From positions 1 through 15,843 of the forward strand of contig JBFELL010000054.1 in NCBI GenBank assembly GCA_041552135.1: a DNA stretch of 15,843 nucleotides. Reading direction: 5' to 3'. Each line of letters starts with the position of its first letter. The first letter of the stretch is position 1. Source of the DNA: SZUA-186 sp041552135 (GTDB lineage: Bacteria > Pseudomonadota > Gammaproteobacteria > UBA9214). Below the pieces are notes generated by a model. It ran no database searches and was not told where the DNA came from. It saw nothing but the letters and a program-made list of their open reading frames with translations. The position numbers and the translations under genes were made by a program. Below, piece by piece: positions 7,800 to 13,628 of the stretch.

Positions 7800-8154
7800 A
7801 TGAACGTTTTCGTTTTCGATATCGAGACCGTTCCTGACGTGGCGGGCGGCCTACCAGCCCCGGGCAGCCGCGCGCCTCGACGAGATCGCCACCCTGTGCG
7901 GATTTCCCGGCAGGATGGGCATGGACGGCAGCAAGGTCTGGGATGCGTTCCAGGCGGGTGACATCGGGGGGATCCGCAATTATTGCGAAACCGACGTCCT
8001 CAATACCTGCCTGGTGTACCTGCGCTTCGAGCTGATCCGCGGCCGGTTGCCATCGGACGGCTACGACAAGGCCTGCCGGCAGGTCCGGGAGTCGCTGCAG
8101 CAGGAAGGCAAGCCGCACTTCGACGAGTTTCTGCACAACTGGAAGGCGGAGTAG
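7800..8154 (+). pseudogene. Internally deleted, frameshifted PolB-type 3'-5' exonuclease
   Basis: The first 14-17 codons from the ATG at 7800 read MNVFVFDIETVPDV, the start of the predicted 3'-5' exonuclease family related to DNA polymerase B proofreading domains, with motif I residues D7 and E9. From about 7849 a different frame reads YQPRAAARLDEIATLCGFPG, then MGMDGSKVWDAFQAGDIGGI and NYCETDVLNTCLVYLRFELI, which is the C-terminal third of the same family including motif III (Y...D). The middle, roughly 110-130 residues containing motif II, is missing, and the junction near 7840-7852 changes frame. No functional protein can be made. The flanks (DUF1318 gene, rlmD) are intact. It could be a real deletion or, less likely, an assembly error. 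Downstream lies a palindromic repeat. Confidence 0.85.
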
Positions 8155-8164
8155 ATCAAGAGCG

Positions 8165-8347
8165 ATTCACCGCAAAGGCGCAAAGATCGCAAAGACACAG
8201 GATTGTAAAAATACCTCATCCCCGCGAGGGCGGGGACCTGTCAACACGTCATCTCAATTCCGAATGGATTCCCGACTGCGCGGTAATGACGATGTGGCTT
8301 TATGTGTTGCCTTCGTTTTGTTTGTGTCTTGCGTCTTTGCGGTTAAT
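8165..8347. repeat. Nested palindromic intergenic element (MITE-like) before rlmD
   Basis: Two layers of inverted repeats fill this gap. The outer arms are 8165-8198 (attcaccgcaaaggcg, then further caaag units, ending aaagacac) and 8324-8347 (gtgtcttgcgtctttgcgg). The right arm lacks one unit of about ten bases. The inner arms are 8216-8236, a hairpin with a six-bp ccccgc/gcgggg stem, and 8266-8290 (ggattcccgactgcgcgg...), a decayed inverted counterpart. Both motif types are widespread intergenic palindromes in proteobacteria. Nesting one in the other suggests successive insertions. It contains no gene. It may carry the rlmD promoter or affect transcript stability, but nothing in the sequence proves this. 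Confidence 0.65.
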
Positions 8348-8386
8348 GATATTTTGTTACCCGGAATCACCGATATCTGAAATTCA

Positions 8387-9718
8387 ATGAGTCAACGCAA
8401 ACGCAGGAAGCGCCTGCCGGAACCGTGCGAGCGGGTTACCGTCGAGTCGTTGTCGCATGACGGGCGAGGGGTGGCGCATATCGACGGCAAGGCCGTGTTC
8501 ATTGACGGGGCGCTGCCGGGTGAGGAAGTCGGCTTCGAATACCTGACGACCCGCCGCAAGTTCGATGAAGGTCGTGTCAGTTCGATCCACCGGCCGTCGC
8601 CCGACCGCGTCGAGCCGCCATGCGCGCATTTCGGGCTATGCGGCGGATGCAGCCTGCAGCACATGGATCCCGCGGCGCAGATTCGCGCCAAGCAGGGCGT
8701 ATTGCTCGACAATCTCGGGCGTATCGGCGATGTTGTGCCGGGGGAGGTGCTGCCGCCACTGACCGGTCCGGTGACCGGTTACCGAACCAGGGCCCGGCTT
8801 GGCGTCAGGCACGTCATCAAGAAGGGCCGGGTGCTGGTCGGGTTTCGCGAGAAGCGCAGTGCCTTCCTGGCAGACCTGTCGCGATGCGAGGTGTTGCATC
8901 CGGCGGCCGGCCGGCACATCACAGATCTTGCCGCGCTGCTGCAAGGCATGGACGCCAAGGCGCGCATTCCGCAGATCGAGGTCGCCATCAGTGATGACGT
9001 GACGGCACTGGTGTTCCGGCACCTCGATCCACTGAACGAATTCGACCTGGACCGGTTGCGGCAGTTTGCCCGCAACCGGGAGATGCACATCTACCTGCAG
9101 CCGGCCGGGCCGGACAGTATGCAGCTGCTGTGGCCGGCCTCCTCCACGCTGCATTACCGGCTGGAGGATGAGGGTGTCGAGATCGTTTTCCGGCCCACCG
9201 ACTTCACCCAGGTCAATCCGCAGATCAACCGGCAGATGGTGGCACGTGTCAGGCAACTGCTGCGGGTTGCGCCAGCGGACCGCGTGCTCGATCTGTTCTG
9301 CGGACTTGGCAATTTCACGCTGCCACTGGCGCGCCGGGTCGCCCGTGTTACAGGCGTCGAGGGGGAAGCCGGCCTTGTCCGCCGGGCGCGGGAGAATGCC
9401 GTGCACAACGCGATCGAAAACGCGGACTTCCATGTCGCCGACCTGGAAGCGGACAACAGCCTCGCGGGCTGGGCGCGGCAGGCGTATGACAAGGTGCTGC
9501 TCGATCCGCCGCGCAGCGGTGCGGCCGGCATGATGGATATGCTGGGTCGCATGCGACCCGGGTGCATCGTCTATGTGTCCTGCCACCCGGGTTCGCTGGC
9601 CCGCGATGCCGGACGCCTGGTGAACGAGTTCGGCTATGAACTGAAGGCCGCGGGTGTCATGGACATGTTCCCGCACACGGCGCATGTGGAGTCTATTGCG
9701 GTGTTTAATGCGAATTAA
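8387..9718 (+). CDS. rlmD: 23S rRNA (uracil(1939)-C5)-methyltransferase RlmD
   Basis: A 443-residue SAM-dependent methyltransferase that makes 5-methyluridine at position 1939 of 23S rRNA. A basic N-terminal tail (SQRKRRKRL) leads into a TRAM RNA-binding domain (about residues 12-70, SLSHDGRGVAHIDGKAVFID). The [4Fe-4S] cysteines are C79, C85, C88 (PPCAHFGLCGGC) and C167 (SRCEVLHPA). The SAM motif is VLDLFCGLGNFTLPLA. The nucleophile is Cys399 in VYVSCHPGSLARDAG, where His replaces the Asn often seen after the Cys, and the general base is probably Glu435 in HVESIAV. Length agrees with E. coli RlmD (433). The ATG at 8387 has no strong ribosome site. In E. coli and Pseudomonas rlmD lies close to relA and to barA or cysM. 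Here relA is not adjacent. Confidence 0.95.
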   Translation: MSQRKRRKRLPEPCERVTVESLSHDGRGVAHIDGKAVFIDGALPGEEVGFEYLTTRRKFDEGRVSSIHRPSPDRVEPPCAHFGLCGGCSLQHMDPAAQIRAKQGVLLDNLGRIGDVVPGEVLPPLTGPVTGYRTRARLGVRHVIKKGRVLVGFREKRSAFLADLSRCEVLHPAAGRHITDLAALLQGMDAKARIPQIEVAISDDVTALVFRHLDPLNEFDLDRLRQFARNREMHIYLQPAGPDSMQLLWPASSTLHYRLEDEGVEIVFRPTDFTQVNPQINRQMVARVRQLLRVAPADRVLDLFCGLGNFTLPLARRVARVTGVEGEAGLVRRARENAVHNAIENADFHVADLEADNSLAGWARQAYDKVLLDPPRSGAAGMMDMLGRMRPGCIVYVSCHPGSLARDAGRLVNEFGYELKAAGVMDMFPHTAHVESIAVFNAN

Positions 9719-9799
9719 ACGGTTCTTTGATAGCTTGCCCCGGACATGATGCGCGGCTTTTTCCCGTAGCGGGCCAGCCTCCGGGCCGCCTTTCTTTCG

Positions 9800-9847
9800 G
9801 GTGCTTTTCTTTGGCGGCGCAAAGTAAAGTGCCCCGCCGTCAGGCGG
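9800..9847. repeat. Double hairpin in the convergent gap between rlmD and the transglycosylase gene
   Basis: Positions 9800-9813 (ggtgcttttctttg) pair with 9820-9833 (caaagtaaagtgcc) around a six-base loop, with one mismatch and two G-T pairs. Directly after comes ccgcc-gtca-ggcgg (9834-9847). Closely similar 'cttttctttgg...caaag' palindromes recur between genes in many beta- and gammaproteobacteria. The position between convergent genes suggests it may stop transcription or protect 3' ends on both strands, but there is no T-tract, so a classical terminator is not supported. Confidence 0.6.
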
Positions 9848-9864
9848 AACCTGTAAAAAGAAAG

Positions 9865-10464
9865 CTACTGCTTGTACCAGCGAGCGCTCAGCGACTTGAA
9901 TACCCGGTTCGGGTACCAGCGCTTGCCGACGCTGCCGTTGTAACGCGCCAGGGCGCGGTACAGGTTGCCCTTCTCGCGTTTCAGATAGTGACTGAGGATG
10001 GTGCAGCCGAAGCGGATATTGGTGCGGATATCCATCAGATTGTCTTCCGGCTGGCCGATTTCATCCAGCCAGAAGGGCATGATCTGCATCAGGCCCTGGG
10101 CGCCGGCGCTGGAGATGGCGAAACGGTCGAAATTGCTTTCGACGTTGATCACGGCGAGGATGAGCTCGGGCTCAAGTGCGGCACGCCGGGCCTCGTAGTG
10201 CACCGTCTTGAGGATGGTGAGGCGATCATGCGGGTTCCTGATACGGCTCTGCAGGCGCTGCGACATGTCGGTCAGCCAGACCTCGGCCTCGAAGCGGTCC
10301 TCGAAACTGTCACTGGAGTTGATGGCGTCGGTCAATGCATGCCGCAGTTCCGCGTCCGGCCGCTCCGTGGTGGCGGCGCGGGATGGATCCGGCTGCATGC
10401 CTGTCGTGATGGCCAGCAGGCAGGCCAGGACGAGATGCTGCACTTGCATGCCAGGGCCTCTCAT
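9865..10464 (-). CDS. Lytic transglycosylase, SLT domain family 1
   Basis: A 199-residue secreted murein-cleaving enzyme. Lytic transglycosylases cut the MurNAc-GlcNAc bond of peptidoglycan and form 1,6-anhydro-MurNAc. Residues 1-30 form a signal peptide (QHLVLACLLAITTGM...SRA). The SLT domain covers about 95-190 with the catalytic glutamate E109 in the ES motif AVINVESNFDRF, the family signature SSAGAQGLMQIMP at 118-130, and the downstream ARYNGSVGKRWYPNRV segment. The first ATG overlaps the proS stop by one base (TGATG), indicating translational coupling. A second ATG five codons in (MQVQHLVL) is also possible and would give a neater signal peptide. The gene ends convergently to rlmD with a hairpin repeat between. 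Confidence 0.9.
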   Translation of the reverse strand: MRGPGMQVQHLVLACLLAITTGMQPDPSRAATTERPDAELRHALTDAINSSDSFEDRFEAEVWLTDMSQRLQSRIRNPHDRLTILKTVHYEARRAALEPELILAVINVESNFDRFAISSAGAQGLMQIMPFWLDEIGQPEDNLMDIRTNIRFGCTILSHYLKREKGNLYRALARYNGSVGKRWYPNRVFKSLSARWYKQ

Positions 10465-12176
10465 CAGGATGCCTGCATCTGCTCCCGGAGAAAGTTCGCA
10501 ATATCCCCGTGCGGCACGTCACGCGAGTCGCTGTCACGCCGGGACTTGTACTCGAGCATGCCCCGGTCCAGGTTTTTCTCGCCGACGACAACGCGGTGCG
10601 GTATGCCAACGAGTTCCATGTCGGCAAACATGACGCCGGGGCGCGCCTCGCGGTCATCGAGCAGGACATCCAGGCCGGCGGCGGTCAGTTCCCCGTAGAG
10701 CGCGTCCGCCGCTTCGCGAACACGCTGCGATTTCTTCATGTTGATGGGGATGATCGCCACCTTGAAGGGCGCGATGGCTTCCGGCCAGATCATGCCATGT
10801 TCGTCGTGGTTCTGCTCGATGGCGGCGGCGACGATGCGCGATACGCCGATACCGTAGCAGCCCATGGTCATGTCCACCTCGCGGCCCTGCTCATCCAGCA
10901 CCCGGGCCTGCATCGCCTCGCTGTATTTCCTGCCGAGCTGGAAGATATGACCGACCTCGATGCCGCGGGCGATCCTGAGGACACCCTTGCCGTCGGGGCT
11001 GGTATCACCGTCAACGACATTGCGCAGGTCGGCAAGCTGCGGTTCCGCCAGATCACGGCCCCAGTTGACGCCGGTCAGGTGCTTGCCGTCGACGTTTGCA
11101 CCACAGACAAAGTCGGCCAGCCGGGCCGCGGCGTGGTCGACGATGACCGGTATCTCAAGGCCAACCGGTCCCAGCGAGCCGGCCGCGCAACCGGCCGCCT
11201 CGCGGATCTGCCGCTCGCTGGCAAATGTCAGCGGCGCGGCAATGCCCGGGTGATTCTCCGCCTTGACGGCGTTCAGTTCATGGTCGCCGCGCAGCACCAG
11301 GGCGACGACCGCCGTCTCTGCGCCCTCGACCAGCAGGGTCTTGAGGCACTGTGCCGGCGCCGTCCCGAGGAAGCGGGAGACCTCCTCGATCGTGTGCTGG
11401 CCGGGGGTGTCAACGTGCTGCAGGTCGGCCCCTGGCGCCGGGCGCTCGCCCGCCGGGGCCGCGGCCCCGATGGCCTCGACATTGGCGGCATAATCGCTTT
11501 CCGTGGAGAAGGCAATGGCGTCTTCGCCGGAATCCGCCAGTACGTGGAATTCCTGTGAGACGCTGCCGCCGATCGCGCCGCTGTCGGCCCGCACGGCGCG
11601 GAACTTCAGCCCCAGGCGCGTGAAGATGCGGGTGTAGGTGTCGTACATGACCCGGTAGGTCGCTTCCAGCGAGGCCTGGTCGATGTGGAAGGAGTAGGCG
11701 TCCTTCATGAGGAACTCGCGGGCACGCATGACGCCGAATCGCGGGCGGATCTCGTCGCGGAACTTGGTCTGTATCTGGTAGTAGTTGACCGGCAGCTGCT
11801 TGTAGCTGCGCAGTTCGCGCCGGGCGATGTCGGTGATGACTTCCTCGTGTGTGGGACCGAAGCAGAATTCGCGCTGGTGGCGGTCGTTGAGGCGCAGCAG
11901 CTCGGGACCGTACTGTTCCCAGCGGCCGGACTCCTGCCACAGCTCGGCCGGCTGCACCGCGGGCATCAGCAGTTCCAGTGCGCCGGCGCGGTCCATCTCC
12001 TCGCGCACGATGGCCTCGACCTTGCGCAACACGCGCAGGCCCAGCGGCAGCCAGCTGTACACCCCCGCTGCCTGCTTGCGGATCATGCCGGCGCGCAGCA
12101 TCAGCTGGTGGCTGACGATCTCGGCATCAGCCGGGGTTTCCTTGAGGGTGGATAGCGGAAATCGGGAAAGACGCAT
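10464..12176 (-). CDS. proS: Prolyl-tRNA synthetase (ProS), bacterial type with editing domain
   Basis: A 570-residue class II aminoacyl-tRNA synthetase that charges tRNA-Pro and edits misactivated alanine. The N-terminus MRLSRFPLSTLKETPADAEI is canonical. The catalytic core has TxE (GPTHEEV, 108-114), motif 2 (FRDEIRPRFGVMRAREF, 139-155) and motif 3 (MGCYGIGVSRIVAAAIEQ). The editing insertion lies at about 240-400, with CLKTLLVEG and DFVCGANVDGKHLTGVNW. The C-terminal anticodon-binding domain starts near FKVAIIPINM and runs to the end. Its length is typical for the bacterial form. The family start is at the ATG at 12176. No clear Shine-Dalgarno is seen. It is followed by the overlapping transglycosylase gene and preceded, after 72 bases, by a DUF4124 gene. 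Confidence 0.97.
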   Translation of the reverse strand: MRLSRFPLSTLKETPADAEIVSHQLMLRAGMIRKQAAGVYSWLPLGLRVLRKVEAIVREEMDRAGALELLMPAVQPAELWQESGRWEQYGPELLRLNDRHQREFCFGPTHEEVITDIARRELRSYKQLPVNYYQIQTKFRDEIRPRFGVMRAREFLMKDAYSFHIDQASLEATYRVMYDTYTRIFTRLGLKFRAVRADSGAIGGSVSQEFHVLADSGEDAIAFSTESDYAANVEAIGAAAPAGERPAPGADLQHVDTPGQHTIEEVSRFLGTAPAQCLKTLLVEGAETAVVALVLRGDHELNAVKAENHPGIAAPLTFASERQIREAAGCAAGSLGPVGLEIPVIVDHAAARLADFVCGANVDGKHLTGVNWGRDLAEPQLADLRNVVDGDTSPDGKGVLRIARGIEVGHIFQLGRKYSEAMQARVLDEQGREVDMTMGCYGIGVSRIVAAAIEQNHDEHGMIWPEAIAPFKVAIIPINMKKSQRVREAADALYGELTAAGLDVLLDDREARPGVMFADMELVGIPHRVVVGEKNLDRGMLEYKSRRDSDSRDVPHGDIANFLREQMQAS

Positions 12177-12211
12177 GGGCGGAGAATTCTGTCTGTGGAG
12201 GATGGCTGCAA

Positions 12212-12217
12212 ATTGTA
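12212..12217 (-). promoter_or_regulatory. Possible -10 element for proS
   Basis: On the minus strand TACAAT matches the sigma-70 -10 consensus at five of six positions and lies 35 bases before the proS ATG, within the 72-bp gap after the small DUF4124 gene. The -35 region is poor, so proS may instead be read from the upstream genes. This is only a candidate. Confidence 0.3.
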
Positions 12218-12248
12218 GCGGCCAAACGGGGCCGAGGTACAGGCAGGG

Positions 12249-12515
12249 TTATTTGCCGCCAAGCTGCGGTGGCAGCGGCAGGACATTCTCGTCCTCGCGG
12301 TATTCCAGGCGCTCGTACTCGATGCCTTCCGGCGGCACCTGATCGGTGATCTGCCATTCCCCCCTGGCGTTTCGCCACTTGTAGACACGCACGGTCTTCT
12401 TGGTCATGCCGGCGTCCGAGGACAGTTCCTCGATCTGCTCCCTGTAATCGGGATTGAAGTGCATCCAGGCCAGAACGGCCAGTAGCAGTGCGCCCAGGAA
12501 GAGGAGTGCACGCAT
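12249..12515 (-). CDS. Small DUF4124-like membrane-anchored protein
   Basis: An 88-residue protein with an N-terminal hydrophobic segment (MRALLFLGALLLAVLAWMHF, residues 1-20), probably an inner-membrane anchor facing the periplasm. The second half has VRVYKWRNARGEWQITDQVP, the pattern of DUF4124 (short domain with a Y-x-W-x-[DN]-x-x-G-x core followed by a T/S-D-x-P-P-like turn). Function unknown. I took the ATG at 12515 because it opens the hydrophobic segment and has a purine-rich gggggaa stretch upstream. The longer frame from 12590 overlaps the MIF gene and adds 25 residues without a family signal. It lies between the MIF-family gene and proS on the same strand, so it may be cotranscribed with them. 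Confidence 0.7.
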   Translation of the reverse strand: MRALLFLGALLLAVLAWMHFNPDYREQIEELSSDAGMTKKTVRVYKWRNARGEWQITDQVPPEGIEYERLEYREDENVLPLPPQLGGK

Positions 12516-12546
12516 CAGGAATTCCCCCGCTTTTGTCGCCTGTGTT

Positions 12547-12891
12547 TCAGAATGTGCCGCCGTTCCAGCCCCACATCTTGCGCGGTGCATCGGCGAACTC
12601 GATATAGATGCGCCCGGTCGCGATGCCGGTAGCGGAGGACACCAGCTCGCAGAGTGCCTTCGAGACGTCGGCGGTAATCGACTCCGGCAGGCCGATGCTC
12701 TTCAGTTCGAGGTAGGCGAGGGGGGCGTCGGTGCCGGCGAACTGCATGGCCGGGTTGGTCTCCACCGAGGTCATGACATAGCGCTCGGGCTTGCCGAGCT
12801 GCTGCGCGACCATTGCCGATGAGGCGCCTGCCAGCGACCGGGCGTCGGCTTCGCTGAGTGCTTGGTTTGTCTGGATCCGCAGAAAGGGCAT
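12547..12891 (-). CDS. MIF-family tautomerase
   Basis: A 114-residue member of the macrophage migration inhibitory factor branch of the tautomerase superfamily, small trimeric enzymes whose N-terminal proline acts as catalytic base in keto-enol (phenylpyruvate-like) tautomerisation. Pro2 follows the initiator Met (MPFLRIQTN). Lys34 in LGKPERYVM sits where MIF has its active-site lysine. The C-terminus RIYIEFADAPRKMWGWNGGTF parallels the MIF ending (INYYDMNA..VGWNNSTFA). The length is that of the family. The natural substrate in bacteria is unknown. The ATG has a GAGGAG ribosome site made from the end of the upstream DUF4124 gene, three bases away, so the pair is surely cotranscribed. Confidence 0.9.
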   Translation of the reverse strand: MPFLRIQTNQALSEADARSLAGASSAMVAQQLGKPERYVMTSVETNPAMQFAGTDAPLAYLELKSIGLPESITADVSKALCELVSSATGIATGRIYIEFADAPRKMWGWNGGTF

Positions 12892-12894
12892 GGT

Positions 12895-13347
12895 TTACTC
12901 CTCGCAGTTGTCCTTGATGCCCTGCTTGGCGTCATCGATGCGCTTCGCGCGCTCATCGTCCGTTAGCCGGATCACTTCGCCCTCCGGCGTCATGTAGGCG
13001 TTGTTGCCGCCGCGGCGCAGTTTCTCCAGGTTTTTCCTCGCGGTCTCGCAGTTCTGTTTTTTGATCCGGGCAACCTCATCCTTCTGCTTGTGCTCGGCGA
13101 AGGCCTCGTCGCGCTGGGCGCGCCGCTCGTCAAAGGCATCCAGCTGCCGCTGCAGGTCGCCACGGACCGTGTCCGGGTCATTGGCCGGCGGTGGTGCGCC
13201 CTGTATCACCTCGGCCGGTCTGTTGGGCGGGGGGGTCTGGGAGTAATGCAGCTGGCCATCCTCGTCTATCCATTTGTAGATACCCGAGGCATGGGACAGG
13301 GCAGCGGTCAGCAGCAGGGTGAGTAGCAGCGCAGGACGAGTGAGCAT
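12895..13347 (-). CDS. Secreted DUF4124 domain protein
   Basis: A 150-residue exported protein. Residues 1-20 are a signal peptide (TRPALLLTLLLTAALSHAS), and the mature protein opens with the DUF4124 signature GIYKWIDEDGQLHYSQTPPP (about 22-41). The remainder, from about residue 58, is highly charged and helical (QRQLDAFDERRAQRDEAFAE, then KQKDEVARIKKQNCETARKN), probably a coiled coil, with two cysteines (near residue 99 and near the C-terminus) that could form a disulfide. Function unknown. It is the first gene of a minus-strand run with the MIF-family tautomerase, the short DUF4124 protein, proS and the transglycosylase. It diverges from the ilv genes, and their promoters must share the 281 bases between the two starts. 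Confidence 0.8.
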   Translation of the reverse strand: MLTRPALLLTLLLTAALSHASGIYKWIDEDGQLHYSQTPPPNRPAEVIQGAPPPANDPDTVRGDLQRQLDAFDERRAQRDEAFAEHKQKDEVARIKKQNCETARKNLEKLRRGGNNAYMTPEGEVIRLTDDERAKRIDDAKQGIKDNCEE

Positions 13348-13557
13348 ATTTTTTCCCTTTGTATATTTCGTGTTACAGAGCCATAACCGGAATCTATGCG
13401 GATATTATGGTTGTTTGGTGGCAAGAACAAGCGAATACGTCACGGTTTTTTGACCTCCTGCGACGGCGCCCTTTTCGTGTGCTAGCGGCCGCTTATCCCT
13501 TGACCTTTATCTTGAATATCAGTAGTTTCTACTATGCTATCGAAGTGCGACCTGCAT

Positions 13558-13579
13558 GCCCGTTACAGCGGGCTTTTTT
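13558..13579 (+). terminator. Intrinsic terminator in the ilvI leader (probable attenuator)
   Basis: An all-GC stem gcccg (13558-13562) and cgggc (13569-13573) around ttacag is followed directly by six Ts (13574-13579). On the plus strand no gene lies upstream that it could end, because the neighbouring gene is on the other strand. It stands 50 bases before the ilvI start codon. That is the layout of an attenuator controlling ilvI-ilvH. A weak promoter candidate is TTGTAT at 13359-13364 with CATAAC at 13382-13387 (17-bp spacing). Just before the stem (13500-13550) the open frame is rich in Leu, Ile and Val codons, but it runs on into ilvI without a stop, so a classical leader peptide is not established. 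Confidence 0.6.
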
Positions 13580-13613
13580 CTTGGCTACAGATAACGGCCC
13601 CAAGGCCAACACC

Positions 13614-13618
13614 AGGAG
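13614..13618 (+). promoter_or_regulatory. Ribosome binding site that fixes the TTG start of ilvI
   Basis: AGGAG lies ten bases before the TTG at 13629, which begins the conserved acetolactate synthase N-terminus (family members usually read MELTGAEIF). The combination argues for TTG as initiation codon over any upstream ATG. Confidence 0.6.
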
Positions 13619-13628
13619 TGCATCCGAC

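Noticed and set aside
8155..8386. Palindromic spacer-like units before rlmD considered as a CRISPR array
   Set aside because: There are only paired inverted arms, no regularly spaced direct repeats and no cas genes.
9727..11558. Long plus-strand open frames opposite the transglycosylase and proS (323 and 349 codons)
   Set aside because: They are antisense shadows of well-supported genes in GC-rich DNA and show no family features.
13396..13485. 29-codon frame in the ilvI leader considered as a leader peptide
   Set aside because: It ends over 70 bases before the terminator stem, lacks a clear run of Ile/Val/Leu codons and has no ribosome site.
13359..13628. N-terminal extension of acetolactate synthase from the ATG at 13359
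   Set aside because: The extra 90 residues are not family-like and would span an intrinsic terminator; the TTG with AGGAG fits the conserved N-terminus.
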